Positions 20,257-30,567 of a DNA stretch of 64,000 nt are shown here, piece by piece. Made by a program: the position numbers and the translations under genes. Positions within the stretch are counted from its first letter, which is position 1. Every line of letters begins with the position of its first letter. Below the pieces are notes generated by a model. The model saw only the letters and a list, made by a program, of their open reading frames with translations. It was not told where the DNA came from and made no database searches. Source of the stretch: Trichomonas vaginalis G3 (lineage: Eukaryota; Parabasalia; Trichomonadida; Trichomonadidae); NCBI RefSeq assembly GCF_026262505.1, contig NC_067208.1, positions 16,129,962 to 16,193,961 of the forward strand. Reading direction: 5' to 3'.

Positions 20257-20328
20257 TTACTTGGACCTCATCATCCTCCTCTTTCTTTTCAGTCTCCGCA
20301 TGCGCTTCTTAAGCCATTTGCCACGCAT
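20257..20328 (-). CDS. RPL41: 60S ribosomal protein L41 (eL41)
   Basis: A 23-residue frame on the minus strand: MRGKWLKKRMRRLKRKRRMM followed by RSK and TAA. It matches the near-invariant eukaryotic eL41, a single basic helix of about 25 residues with the pattern MRxKWxKKRxRRLKRKRRK and a C-terminal RSK. It sits at the interface of the large and small ribosomal subunits. Length and composition fit the family; two residues are missing before the RSK end compared with the 25-residue form. The leader just upstream reads AACTTAAA and has no clear TCA-type initiator. The gene is so short that automated annotation would usually miss it. Confidence 0.95.
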   Translation of the reverse strand: MRGKWLKKRMRRLKRKRRMMRSK

Positions 20329-20776
20329 TTTAAGTTATGCTGGACCAAACCGCTTTCCTCTCAATATCAAATTGAATGATGTCACTTTTAGAAATTGACT
20401 ATTAAGAAAAATCTTCGAACACAATAAATCTAAAAGCATTCAGTATGGCGATTCCAAAATTCATAATTTTAATGTAATCTCTTTCCAGAATGATTTCTCA
20501 TTCAAAAATAAACCGAAAAATGTCTATCTGAGGATTGTATAATGAAGGAATTGAAAATTCAAAGCAAAATTCATATATGTTTTGTCAAATAATTATTAAC
20601 TGAACCCGATTTTAACATTTTTCATCATTGAATCATCTCATTTTATATTTATGAAAGTGTGAAGAGATTTTTCTGAGGATTATATCAATTCTTATGTGAT
20701 AAGAAAGGAAAAAAAAGTTTAAAATTAAATTCGTCATAATATAACATACATTTACAAACAAAAACAAATTCTAATA
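20329..20776. other. Intergenic spacer between RPL41 and the cyclin gene
   Basis: 450 bp of AT-rich DNA. It holds the upstream region of RPL41 on the minus strand and the 3' flank of the cyclin gene. Nothing else is seen. Confidence 0.5.
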
Positions 20777-21580
20777 TTACATATTGACAGTAGGGATTGT
20801 TGGACGTGGAGACGAACCAGTCGCGGCAGATGGTCTGCGCTGGAAAGTTTTCTGCTTTTCCATTGTAATAGAACGCATTGCCAAATCGAATGGCTCGTGA
20901 CCATATTTGAGGAGAACCTCCTCAATCCATTGACATGTTTCGGGTGAAAGGTTTTCTTCACCGATTGAATCTTTTGTTGCAGCAGCTGCGGCAACTTCTG
21001 GAGGAAGATCTAAGTAAAATTTAGAGCAGAGGACTAAACAAATATCAACAATAACTCCGTTACATATTCTGATAAAGTTTTCATTTGGTATATGAGATTG
21101 AAGGTTGGATTTCCAACGTTCGAAATGAGTAAATGGAAGTTCAAAATGAACATTAAAATCTATTGCTTTGAGAAGATCTAATTCTGCATGTGTAATCTGT
21201 TCGAGATGTTCTTGTGGCATTTGGCCTTCAGCTCCAAGTGTATCTGGTCCAACAAGACTTCTAATAATGGTAGAGGGAGCTGATCTGCATATTCGACTTA
21301 ATTCATCGTAAATCATTTGCATTGGCCTATATGAATTTTGAGATTTGCAAGAAGTGAAAAGAGCAGCAGTCATTAATATAAATAATCTATATGGGCATTC
21401 GTCTGTATTTTTGAAATAATTTTGTAACATAATAAAGGCTGTTGCTATGATTGGAGATAATTCAAGTTTCAAATTAATTCTTGATTTGGAAATAAGAGTC
21501 CAGACTGTACGCCTTTGGTCATCGGACCATGTTGTCTTAATAACAGAGAAATCATTAGGATTTGGGGGGCCTGCACTCAT
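20777..21580 (-). CDS. Cyclin-like protein
   Basis: The protein has 267 residues. The N-terminal cyclin box spans about residues 20-150: helices ATAFIMLQNYFKN, YRLFILMTAALFTSCKSQNS and the later ITHAELDLLKAIDFNVHFELPF, a typical cyclin helix pair in which Lys (TSCK) and Glu would contact a kinase partner. A second helical repeat is partly recognisable (150-235). The pattern is closer to transcription-type cyclins (C/T/L/K) than to mitotic cyclins, but the subtype is uncertain. It ends in a Pro/Ser-rich tail. A CMGC-type kinase gene lies just beyond, but MOK/MAK kinases are not known to need a cyclin, so the pairing is probably coincidental. Confidence 0.8.
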   Translation of the reverse strand: MSAGPPNPNDFSVIKTTWSDDQRRTVWTLISKSRINLKLELSPIIATAFIMLQNYFKNTDECPYRLFILMTAALFTSCKSQNSYRPMQMIYDELSRICRSAPSTIIRSLVGPDTLGAEGQMPQEHLEQITHAELDLLKAIDFNVHFELPFTHFERWKSNLQSHIPNENFIRICNGVIVDICLVLCSKFYLDLPPEVAAAAATKDSIGEENLSPETCQWIEEVLLKYGHEPFDLAMRSITMEKQKTFQRRPSAATGSSPRPTIPTVNM

Positions 21581-22446
21581 AATAGAATTATTTAATATTG
21601 TAAATTTTTCAATTATTGAATGATGATGAATTTGTTGAAAGGCTCATAGAAAAAAATTCATTTGCAAAAATTTGAATGAATTTTTTTGCAAGGATATGAC
21701 AACTTGTCTGATATTAGAATTAATTTTGTGATCGGTTGACACTTTTCGAAAATTGAAAGTGACTTTTGAATGATCTGCCATTTATAAAACTGACTCCTCG
21801 ATTAAGATTTGACATAGAATTGTACACAGAATAAAAATATTCATATTTAAGAATTTCAAAATCGATGATTTTCAAAGGAAAATTGATATAACAATAAGCC
21901 TTGATGCTTTGAATCAGAACTATAATTGAAGTAAGAATGAATCGATTTTTTGTTTTGTATGGGAAATTCGTTTTCAAGAATATTGTGAGTGGATCTATTT
22001 GTAATGCTGGGAACACAAAAATAATTTCTTTATAAATTCAGAAGAAAGTAAACTTTACAACAAATTCATTATAAATGTTCGGACAAATAAATTGTGAATG
22101 AAGAACAAGCGTTATAAATCAATTTTCCTTTGTGTTTGCACATACTCTCTAATTTTTAAATATCGAAATCATTACTAACGTACATTTCAGCTGAAAACAA
22201 TTCACAAAATTTATCAATATGCTTTATGATACATTCTAAATAATATTTATTTTTCTTTCAATATTCCGGTGCTAATTTTTTTTTTGAAATTCTCACAGCT
22301 AAATTTCTAGTTTTTTTAGTTTGTATAGCATCACCACAACATATAATAATCAATACATATATTAATTTTGAAAAATTTCTTATTCTGAACTGAAATTTAT
22401 TATTGGTATAAAAGTATTCATAATTAACATAGAAATACAAACAGGT
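21581..22446. other. AT-rich intergenic region
   Basis: 865 bp with no gene that I can support. A 98-codon frame on the minus strand (21720-22016) has a composition expected of AT-rich non-coding DNA. Confidence 0.5.
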
Positions 22447-23751
22447 TTAAAATGCAGCCGAAAATGTAAGCATTGGAGGAAGAGCTGCAGGCTTCCTAAA
22501 TGCAGGATATTTATAAGGACCGGGTTTAGGCTTTGGAAGCGACTTTTTACCTAAAACAACACCAATTCCCCTCGAAGCCATTGATTGAGCCGGAGGTTGA
22601 GAAGCATGTAACTTGTTGTATGCTTTAATTCGTTCAACAGCCGCTTTTCTAGCTTCTGAAACCATTTTCTTCTTTTCAAGTTTAATAGGAGTCAGGGATT
22701 CTGCTTCTGCAGGTGGTTCCTGCGGTGGTGGCTCAATTTCTATTGGAGGACGTATTGGAGCAGGCTGAGTTTTAGGTGCAGGTGGTGGTCCATTGACGAC
22801 AAATGAAGCATATGATCCTGGACAACCATATTCATGCCATTTTGCATATAATTCGTTCAATTCCGCAAAAACTGGGTGAGCTAAAGCTCCATCTACAGTT
22901 ATTCGATCTAAAGGATTATATATTAATAAATCTTCTATTAAGTCTGTGACTAAGAAACTTGTAGGACTCATGAAATCAGCAATATGCTGTCTTCTTCTGT
23001 ATGGAAAATTATAATTTAATTGAGTATTCGGATTTTGTAAAAATACCTTAAGAATATCTTTTGTTGGAGTACCACAAAGAGCATGAATTCTATTAATCTG
23101 ATCTAATTCATGTTTACCTGGAAATAATGGACGATTTTCTAATAATTCATATAACATGCATCCAACAGCCCAAACATCAACAGAAGGGCCATATTGACCA
23201 GATGTTAAAAGAATTTCAGGGGCTCTGTACCATCGAGTTGATACGTATTCTGTGTATGGACCTCTTTCAAAAGATTTTCTTGTTGATCCCAAGTCGACTA
23301 TCTTCACTTCCAGAGTTTCCCTATTAATCATACAGTTTTCTGGTTTCATATCTCTGTGAAATAGGTATTTTGCGTGCATTGCAGATAAACCTTGAAGAAT
23401 TTGATATATGATTAGTGACGCTTCTTTGGTAGGTAAACCGGATCCAACCATGCAAGTGTATTCATATAGGTTCATATCAAGTTTTTCGAAAACAAGTGCT
23501 AGAGATTTTTGCTTAAAATCAAATAAAACTTCATGTAATTTTACGATAAACGGACAATCACGTAATTCTATAAGTGTTGTGATTTCAGGTAATTGTTTTA
23601 CTTCTTCTAACGTTTGATATGGATTTTTCATTCTTTTAATTGCAACGAATTGTCCTGTCTTTTTATCTCGAGCCTCATATACATCGGAGAAGGAGCCTTC
23701 GCCCAGTTTCCGAGTGACCTCAAAGTCGGTCGAAAACGTGGGCAGCGCCAT
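22447..23751 (-). CDS. MOK/MAK-like CMGC protein kinase
   Basis: The protein has 434 residues. Kinase domain at about 10-290: glycine loop GEGSFSDVYEA (17-27), Lys39 in VAIKRM, catalytic HRDMKPEN (132-139), DLG in place of DFG (153-155), activation-loop TEY (167-169), then STRWYRAPEILL. TEY together with the CMGC insert and DLG places it in the RCK family (MOK, MAK, ICK), which regulates cilia and flagella length in other eukaryotes. Trichomonas is flagellated, so that role is plausible. The C-terminal 130 residues are Pro-rich and basic and probably regulatory. The leader has TCAATA about 10 bases before the ATG. Confidence 0.88.
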   Translation of the reverse strand: MALPTFSTDFEVTRKLGEGSFSDVYEARDKKTGQFVAIKRMKNPYQTLEEVKQLPEITTLIELRDCPFIVKLHEVLFDFKQKSLALVFEKLDMNLYEYTCMVGSGLPTKEASLIIYQILQGLSAMHAKYLFHRDMKPENCMINRETLEVKIVDLGSTRKSFERGPYTEYVSTRWYRAPEILLTSGQYGPSVDVWAVGCMLYELLENRPLFPGKHELDQINRIHALCGTPTKDILKVFLQNPNTQLNYNFPYRRRQHIADFMSPTSFLVTDLIEDLLIYNPLDRITVDGALAHPVFAELNELYAKWHEYGCPGSYASFVVNGPPPAPKTQPAPIRPPIEIEPPPQEPPAEAESLTPIKLEKKKMVSEARKAAVERIKAYNKLHASQPPAQSMASRGIGVVLGKKSLPKPKPGPYKYPAFRKPAALPPMLTFSAAF

Positions 23752-24585
23752 AAATCTTTATTGAATAGTTTACACATCAAAAATAACGAGGATTTTAAAA
23801 TTTTTGACAGCACTGTTATGAGGGTATGAGAGAATTACTTTTCAGATTAGCCGAACGCTGATTCTAACATATAAGCATATTTGTTATAATCCGAATACAG
23901 TAATTCATTAAAATATCTCACATTTCAATCAATATTTTTTTCTATTCTTTATATTAAAGTATTATTATTTTGAAATATAAATGATTTAGTTAACAAGAAG
24001 AAAGGTTTGTTTCAATTTATGGCGTGAGACACAAGTTAATTTAAATTGAATATGAAAATCACATTAATATACGATTTCAAATATTAATATCATATCCTTA
24101 TATGCTAGGTCAGAATATACTGCTTCTCTTATTACAATAAATTAGTATAGAAAGTATATTGAGGAATAATTCATTATATTAGCAATATTTCACATGATAA
24201 GTTCTCATTTATGATGGGAAATTGTAATAGAGTTGCATTTCAAACTAGAACATTGATTAAGTCATCAGAAAGATTTAGATTTTTATCTCAATAGTTTTTT
24301 CACGTTTTATGAATTTATTCAAGAGAACTGTTCATTCTTTGGTTCAAATATTGTTGTCAAAGGATACTAATATATAGAGTTTAAACATTATGAATATATT
24401 GTTGAATGTAAAGTCAACAGACATCTAATCTTTGAAAATGATGAAATGTTCTGTTATTAGTGGACAATTTTAGAACTGTGCAGCTTACTAATACATTTCC
24501 TTTTTATTGTTTGGATAATTAATGAAATCATGATTTATTGTCAATACTCATGCTAAAATGCAAAGAATTTCATAAATATGGCTTC
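23752..24585. other. AT-rich host spacer before element B
   Basis: 830 bp between the kinase promoter and element B. No gene, repeat or RNA was recognised. Confidence 0.5.
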
Positions 24586-24590
24586 AAATA
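24586..24590. repeat. Target site duplication AAATA of element B, left copy
   Basis: AAATA directly precedes the A-run of the left terminus; AAATA also follows the T-run at the right end (46423-46427). The last A merges with the A-run, so the length could be 4-5 bp. Polintons usually make 5-6 bp duplications. Confidence 0.6.
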
Positions 24591-24774
24591 AAAAAAAAAA
24601 AAAAAAAAAAAAAAAGGTAGTGGGGCTTCCAGGCACTTCGTGCCTTCTAGCCCTGAAGATGTTTAGTATAAATGAAGTTTTTATTCGGAGGGCTTCCAGC
24701 CCATAAGAAATTTTTCCCAAGACCCAAGAGGAGGACCGAACCCCAGCCGACCAGCCGTTGACTTTTTTGTCAAG
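24591..24774. repeat. Element B: left terminal inverted repeat
   Basis: About 25 A are followed by the hairpin GGGGCTTCC-AGGCAC-TTC-GTGCCT-TCTAGCCC. A shortened second copy of the hairpin module follows (near 24690), then CCCAAGACCCAAGAGGAGGA and CCAGCCGACCAGCCGTTGAC. The inverse is found at 46275-46422, except that the second hairpin module is absent there. Confidence 0.88.
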
Positions 24775-25435
24775 ACTTCTTCGTAAATGTTTTGTCAAGA
24801 CTTCTTCGTAATGAGCGTAAATGACCCAAAAATAATGTTTATGTTAGAATGTTAGATCTAACACGTTTTCTAACATGTTTTCTAACATCGTAGAAAACTC
24901 ATGATTTCATCGTAAATGCTTTGTCGAAACTTCTTCATCGTAAATGTTTTGTCAAGATTTCATCGTAAATGTTTTGTCAAGACTTCTTCATAATGAGCGT
25001 AAATGACCAAAAATAAAGTTTATGTTAGCATGTTAGATCTAACACGTTTTCTAACATGTTTTCTAACATCGTAGAAAACTCATGATTTCATCGTAAATGC
25101 TTTGTCGAAACTTCTTCATCGTAAATGTTTTGTCAAGATTTCATCGTAAATGTTTTGTCAAGACTTCTTCGTAATGAGCGTAAATGACCAAATTTCAAGA
25201 GTTTTCTACGATGTTAGAAAACGTGTTAGAAAACATGTTAGATCTAACATTCTAACATAAACATTATTTTTGCTGTAAATTTCATGAAATTTCATGACTT
25301 CTTCGTAAATGTTTTGTCAAGACTTCTTCGTAAATGTTTTGTCAAGACTTCTTCGTAAATGTTTTGTCAAGACTTCTTCATCGTAAATGTTTTGTCACTT
25401 TTCTGTAGCTTTTCAGGAAAAAAAACATTTTTATT
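24775..25435. repeat. Element B: left subterminal repeats
   Basis: Three rounds of a roughly 180-bp unit made of TCGTAAATGTTTTGTCAAGA-type repeats and boxes with GTTAGATCTAAC (about 24851, 25031, 25238), the third inverted. It has the same ingredients as the array in element A. The segment ends in AAAAAAAACATTTTTATTG, the likely promoter of the methylase gene. Confidence 0.85.
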
Positions 25436-25444
25436 GTATATAAA

Positions 25445-26263
25445 ATGAATTTTACAAAACCACCGTTACCCTTCTTTGGAAATAAGAGTAGATGTAAAGA
25501 TATTCTATTGAGAGAACTTAAGAAACTACCGAATGGTCTAACATTTGTAGACTTGTTCGGTGGAAGTTTCTATATATCTCATTTGTGCCATACAATATTT
25601 CCTGACTCAAAGATTATATGCAATGACTTCGACAACTATATGAACCGTCTCAAACATATTCCAGACACAAACAAAATATTGAAAGAGTTAAAAGAAAAGA
25701 TACCTATAGGTAAGATGGAACGTATACCATTAGATAAGAAAAATACTGTCAGAGAGGTTTTGAAAAAAGCAGAATATATTGACTGGGATAGTATATCTGC
25801 TAGACTATTATATAGTGGTTCTATAAGAGTTCATGACATTGAAACACTTATGTCAAAAGTTTTATATCTTAACTATACAAATGTTTTCAAAGAGGACATA
25901 GAAAAATATATTGAGGGTATAGAGTTTGTGAGATGTCATTGGACAGAGTTGTATGAAAAATATAAAGACAAGGAAAATGTTTTCTTTATAGTGGACCCGC
26001 CGTTCTTTAACACATGGGATTTTCAATACCAAGTAGACTGGACTTTGAGAGACTCTTTAGAAACTTTAGACGTTTTACATAACCATCCATGCTTTTACTT
26101 TACATCCGATAAAAGTGGTTTGGAAACCGTTATGAGATGGTTAGAGGACATACATGACTATGAGTTTAGATACGATAAGATAGAATATGAGAGAGGTCCT
26201 ATAAACTGGAGAAAGTGTCATAACAAAGAAATTTTACTAGTAAGTAAATGTGGTTTGAAATAG
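25445..26263 (+). CDS. Dam-like DNA adenine-N6 methyltransferase (D12 class)
   Basis: The protein has 272 residues. PLPFFGNKSRCKDILLREL is the family's N-terminal loop (compare P-x-x-G-x-K). FVDLFGGSFYISHL is the AdoMet-binding motif I. DPPFFNTWDFQYQ at about 180 is the catalytic DPPY-type motif IV with Phe in place of Tyr. The order matches the D12/Dam class, which methylates adenine in short DNA sites. It is the first gene inside the left terminus and reads inward. It may protect the element's DNA or mark it for regulation. A fragment of its 3' end is found at the opposite end of B and at the left end of C. The frame is open. Confidence 0.88.
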   Translation: MNFTKPPLPFFGNKSRCKDILLRELKKLPNGLTFVDLFGGSFYISHLCHTIFPDSKIICNDFDNYMNRLKHIPDTNKILKELKEKIPIGKMERIPLDKKNTVREVLKKAEYIDWDSISARLLYSGSIRVHDIETLMSKVLYLNYTNVFKEDIEKYIEGIEFVRCHWTELYEKYKDKENVFFIVDPPFFNTWDFQYQVDWTLRDSLETLDVLHNHPCFYFTSDKSGLETVMRWLEDIHDYEFRYDKIEYERGPINWRKCHNKEILLVSKCGLK

Positions 26264-26379
26264 GACTACTTGTTTTAGGTTTTTTCCATTGTGTCATTTA
26301 TTTATTTGACGTGGCAGAAAAGTACAGAGAATATGAAGATGAACCAATGCCTGCAAATGTTCAGCATATGTACTCGTAA
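26248..26379 (+). CDS. Small single-span membrane protein
   Basis: 43 residues, overlapping the last codons of the methylase gene by 16 bp in another frame. MWFEIGLLVLGFFHCVIYLF forms one hydrophobic segment, followed by a polar tail DVAEKYREYEDEPMPANVQH. The neat membrane/tail division supports a real gene. Small membrane proteins are common in virions with an internal membrane. No family is recognised. Confidence 0.55.
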   Translation: MWFEIGLLVLGFFHCVIYLFDVAEKYREYEDEPMPANVQHMYS

Positions 26380-26402
26380 GAGATATTTTTATCTAATATT
26401 AA

Positions 26403-26770
26403 ATGGACGCACAGAACTTAGCGAATGCACAGCAACCTGGACAACCAAACCCAGAGAATATTCCAAATGAAGTTAGAATACAAACTGCAATGGCAAACTA
26501 TGGTCAAGTGCCAACAGATGTACAAATGCAAACTGCCATGTCAAATGACGCTGCGTTAGGTTTGCCACCATGGTATGCAAATATGAGATGGAAAGAGTTT
26601 TTACAAACCCTGAAGTGGGATATAAACAACTCTATGCAGATGACGCGAACACAGGAGTTGACCCAGAATATGTTTTCTACCAGAGGAGAAACAGAATGTA
26701 TGAGCTCCAGTTAAAGAATGCTATGGAACTCAACAGGAAACGTAAGAGACTAGGCGACATTAGATTTTTA
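26403..26770 (+). pseudogene. Small Gln/Asn/Pro-rich protein region
   Basis: Opens MDAQNLANAQQPGQPNPENI after a short AATATTAA leader. It contains two similar 15-residue segments (IQTAMANYGQVPTDV, MQTAMSNDAALGLPP) and then polar helical sequence to about 26770. It lies between the methylase and the amphipathic protein and is probably a virion component. No family is recognised; it looks broken. Confidence 0.45.
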
Positions 26771-26781
26771 CATATAGTAAA

Positions 26782-27024
26782 ATGGGTTTCTTCAGTAAGA
26801 TAGGAAACTTCTTTCGAAATGTTGGAAGAGGTATATGGAATGGAATAAAAACCGTAGGAAGAGGAATTTGGAACGGAGTCAAAAATATTGGTAAAAGAGT
26901 AGGTCAGTTTGTTGGTATTATACCTAAAGACCCTGAACCAGAAGACAAGCTCCTGTTATACAACAGCCTGAACCTGCACCACAGTCTAGTTTGGCAACCA
27001 AATCCAACACCTCAACCGTATTAA
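26782..27024 (+). CDS. Small amphipathic, glycine-rich virion-type protein
   Basis: 80 residues. The first 50 have tandem amphipathic repeats (FFRNVGRGIWNGIKTVGRG, IWNGVKNIGKRVGQFVG) of a type found in membrane-active minor capsid peptides such as adenovirus pVI-like and virophage proteins. A Pro-rich tail follows. A similar protein lies at 30155. A membrane-lytic or cementing role is inferred from composition only. Confidence 0.5.
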   Translation: MGFFSKIGNFFRNVGRGIWNGIKTVGRGIWNGVKNIGKRVGQFVGIIPKDPEPEDKLLLYNSLNLHHSLVWQPNPTPQPY

Positions 27025-27028
27025 AAAA

Positions 27029-27877
27029 TTATATTTTTACCGTTCGATAGTAGTTGTATATGAAACTAAGTTCTAAGTAAAACGCATGGTATAATGGAAT
27101 TATTCTTTTTCTTCCATCTGTAGTAAACCATACTTGAAAGTCTGAAATACTTCCACTTGGTGGTTCGTATAACTTTGTAGGTTTTTCGTAAAAGTCATTT
27201 GCCAAGCATAAGAAAGAGTTTTGAGCGCCAGAAAATGAAGCATGAACAATAATAGCAGCTGGGTCGAAAACATTTTCATATGTTCCATTAGGGTTTTCGA
27301 CTTCATAAAAGTTCGGGTGTACTGGATATTCTGCAGGCTGATTTAACATCCTCAAAAATCTATACCATGCCAAGTTGTTATATTTTGTAGAAATATAAAC
27401 GTCTTCTCCAAGGTCTTCTATTCTATTGATTTTAACAGTTGCATTTTTCCTGTCATAAACAATATCGAGATGGTACTCTCCTTCGTCAATGTTGTACTGT
27501 TTTGCATATTCGAGATAGATATCGTTTATTTTTTCTTGAAAAGCTTGAAGAGTTGTTTCTAAGTTTACAAGCAAATTCACTTGTAAAAGTTTTCCCTGTT
27601 CAAATTTCTCATACGTACGTTTTTCTTTGTTATAGTATCGAACTTCAAAAGCGACCGTAAATGGGAAACCATGTATGGCTTCTGAAATGAACTTCATTCT
27701 ACGAAAGCCAACAGCTTTTGTGACGGATGGGTCTCTTAACCATCTCAATGGGTAGTCAAAACGATAGCCTTCATGCTTTACGGTCTCTGTCTCAAACTTT
27801 TGACCGACATTAGTAAAAAGTTCATCTAATGGTTTAGTTGTAGCAACTCTTGAATTTTCTTTTTCTATTGAAAGCAT
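27029..27877 (-). CDS. 285-residue conserved protein, paralogue 1
   Basis: The protein has 282 residues and is clearly related to 31999-32859 and to 63687-64000 in C. Shared words include TKPLDELFTNVG, YRFDYPLRWL, AVGFRRMKF, VFDPAAIIVHASFSGAQNSF, YEPPSGSISDFQVWFTTDG and FYLELSFIYNY. The beta-rich, aromatic-rich sequence suggests a virion surface or jelly-roll protein. It ends almost head-on against 26782-27024 and shares a divergent start region with the fibre-like gene at 27896. The frame is open. Confidence 0.55.
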   Translation of the reverse strand: MLSIEKENSRVATTKPLDELFTNVGQKFETETVKHEGYRFDYPLRWLRDPSVTKAVGFRRMKFISEAIHGFPFTVAFEVRYYNKEKRTYEKFEQGKLLQVNLLVNLETTLQAFQEKINDIYLEYAKQYNIDEGEYHLDIVYDRKNATVKINRIEDLGEDVYISTKYNNLAWYRFLRMLNQPAEYPVHPNFYEVENPNGTYENVFDPAAIIVHASFSGAQNSFLCLANDFYEKPTKLYEPPSGSISDFQVWFTTDGRKRIIPLYHAFYLELSFIYNYYRTVKI

Positions 27878-27895
27878 ATTTTATCTAGAATAAAA

Positions 27896-29182
27896 ATGTC
27901 GAAAGAAACAGCGTCTATGAGAGAAATACAACACAACCGACAACTCATTGTGCAAGCTCTAAATAAGAACACAACAAACTTTTCAAACTATTCTAAGATA
28001 TCTGAGTCATTGAAAGAAGGAAACTTAAAACTGACATTAAACCCTTTAACAGACGAGTTTCTGTTTCAAGACAGTAAGAACCATACTGTTTGTATAAATC
28101 CAACAAAAGGAACTTTAAACGAGAAACCTATAAAAGAACTTCTTTTGAAAGCAGATGTTGACAACAAAGCTGACAAAGAGTATGTCATTGAAAAAGTTCA
28201 AGAAGAACATGACAGAGCAGATGCAAATATGCAACGAAAGAACATACTCATCCTGAACTAGCAGACCAAACATATGTTGACAATAAAATGTCAAGTGAAG
28301 TGACAAGAGCTGAAAACGAATATTCTAAAAAGACTCATACACATACCATTGCAAATATTACAAACTTACAAGAAACCTTAAACAAGAAAAGTGACGTTGG
28401 ACATACACACGATTTCTTCGCAACTGTTGGTATAGAAAAATATTGCAGGAACGGTTGAAGAACCTGATGGAACTGGTGGGGATGTATTAAATTGGAAACC
28501 TCCTAACTTTCCACAAGGTTTAACATCGGATGAAGACATAACGACGATGAAATACACTAGATGTAGAAATGTCTATGTCATGGAGGATGAAAACAATGTT
28601 AAATTCACTGCTCAAGATTTATATGATAAGAAAGCTGACAAAACATATGTTAACGATGAGTTAGATAAAAAAGCTGACAAAACATATGTTAACGATGAGT
28701 TAGATAAAAAAGCTGACAAAACAGAGCTTCAAACGTTAAAGACAGAAATACTTCAAACACTATATCCTATAGGTTCTATTTACACGTCAATGAACTCTAC
28801 CAGACCAGAAGTAGTACTTGGTCTCGGAACTTGGACTCAAATAGTCGACAGGTTTTTGTATTGTGCAAACTCTTCAAAGGAAACAGGTGGAAGTAAAACG
28901 ATTTCAGGTGAAAACTTACCTGCGCACAGTCACTACATAGATTTAAGTACATCTCAAGCAGGTTGGCATAAGCATAAATTTTGGGATTGGCACGCCTTGA
29001 AAAAAGGTAAAGGATATGATGTTAAAGACGACGTTCAGTTTGCTATAAATTGTTACTGGAGTGACACTCAGGGAGATGGAAACCATACACATCGCGTTAC
29101 AGGATATACACAAACAACGGGACAAAGTAAAGACTACATGCCACCTTACATGACAGTTTACGCATGGTATAGAATTGCTTAG
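27896..29182 (+). pseudogene. Collar/fibre-like protein region
   Basis: The first part (27896-28261) is a helical stalk. The part from 28547 has triple-coiled-coil-type repeats DKKADKTYVNDEL and then YPIGSIYTSMNSTRPEVVLG, LGTWTQI.DRFL, GENLPAHSH and a C-terminal YMPPYMTVYAWYRIA. This is the head domain of phage baseplate/short-fibre proteins and of fibre-like proteins in many large DNA viruses. It would form a trimeric spike for attachment. It is broken, with one or two breaks. Confidence 0.7.
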
Positions 29183-30137
29183 TCGTCATTTTCAACTTCT
29201 TTAGCATATTCGTCAGGAGTTGTCTTATATTTGTTAGGAACTGTCTTTGAAAGTATACCACCTTGAACTTTGACAAGTTTGAAACGAGGTCTGACAATAG
29301 TAGTTTTATCTTCTGCTTGCAGTCTGTACATTTTGCCATGTTTGCCTAAAACTTCATAATATTCTCTTGTATACTTTCTTCTATTTTTACGAACACGAAC
29401 GTGAGTACCTGTCGAGTTCCCATTGTTGTCATAGTCAATAGTATTTTCATATGGGTCGCGTTTAGGTATTTCTATTTTTACTTTGTCGCCTTTCTTAAGT
29501 TTGAAGCCTGGCATTCTTTCTTGTTTGTCTCTTTTGACTAAACTATTAAATATATAGTCTTTCTCTAAGTCGGGTTGTTTTTCATTTCTTCGGGGGAGTG
29601 GTTTCCCAAACCTTTTTGTTTACGGGTATTGTAAATATTTAAAACTTGTCTCATCTTTGCCATGGAGAAATGTCTGTATTTGTCGTCATATGACATTTCA
29701 TCTACCTCACCACCTTGTGGTTGGTTTAAGTCTCTTAAGATTTTTATACAACTGTCAATGACACCAAGAGCAGAATGGTTTTGGTCGACAATGAAATATT
29801 GGTTTACATTTTTTGAACGCAGATAGTTTTTAATATCGTCTGATTTGAAAGAACTTTCATAGTCAGATGTCAGTTTTGTTGGATGGTATTTGTCAACGAA
29901 TATTGTCAAAGCAGTTTTCACATCTAAAATATTTTTGGACTGTAATGGTATGGCTTCACAGTATCTTGTGTTTTGACCGACAAATATTAGCCAATATGGT
30001 GGTCCATCTTCTCTATACCTCGGAATGTTTTCCAAGATATCCATAAACCAAGCATTTGGTGTTGAACTAAAGATTTTTACCATGAGTGCTTTCTTTGTCG
30101 CTTTAGAAACATAGGGGTCCTTGTTTGGATTCGTCAT
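29179..30137 (-). pseudogene. Retrovirus-type integrase region
   Basis: The upstream frame (29565-30137) shows an integrase core: WFMDILENIPRYREDGPPYW with the first acidic residue, the strand LIFVGQNTRYCEAIPL, then KLTSDYESSF with the second, and a helix NHSALGVIDSCIKILRD. The downstream frame (29179-29514) is basic, with GFKLKKGDKVKIEI and YYEVLGKHGKMYRL, as in SH3/chromo-like C-terminal domains of Maverick integrases. This enzyme inserts the element with a 5-6 bp duplication, as seen at its ends. It looks broken, with one or two breaks, or it uses a recoding signal. Confidence 0.75.
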
Positions 30138-30154
30138 TTTTTAACCCATAAGAA

Positions 30155-30567
30155 ATGGGTTTATTTGGCGCATTAGCAGGAGTTGCATCCAGATTTTTGC
30201 CCGCAGTGGGAACAATAGCCAGAGGTGTATTTGGAGTTGGAAGGAAGATTTTGAGTACATTAGGTATACTTAAAGAGAAAGCACAACCTATTATACAAAC
30301 TGTACAGAAAGGTTGGGATGTAGCACGAGATGCAACAAATCTTATTCCAATCCTGAAACAAGAGGAAAAGTTCAAGGATGGATGGACAATGTAGGAAGAC
30401 AAGCAGGAAACTATTATAACAAAGCAAATGACTACTATAACCAAGCAGGACACTATATGGACCAAGGTGAAAGATTCTTTAACAGAGGATATAACCATGC
30501 ACAACAATGGGTAAACAATAACCAACCTCAACCGCCTCAAACGTGGGAATGTAAAATTTTTTACTGA
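30155..30567 (+). pseudogene. Amphipathic virion-type protein region
   Basis: Opens MGLFGALAGVASRFLPAVGT, an amphipathic glycine/alanine-rich helix like the one at 26782, then a polar part with repeated YYNKANDYYNQAGHYMDQG. It lies back to back with the integrase gene, 17 bp away. It may be a membrane-active minor capsid protein (inference). Confidence 0.45.

Noticed and set aside
21720-22016. 98-codon minus-strand frame between the cyclin and MOK-like genes
   Set aside because: Composition is that of AT-rich spacer, with no initiator and no family resemblance.
24591-24615. A-run as a retroposon poly(A) tail
   Set aside because: A-runs stand at left ends and T-runs at right ends of the same element next to inverted hairpins, so they are part of the terminal inverted repeat.
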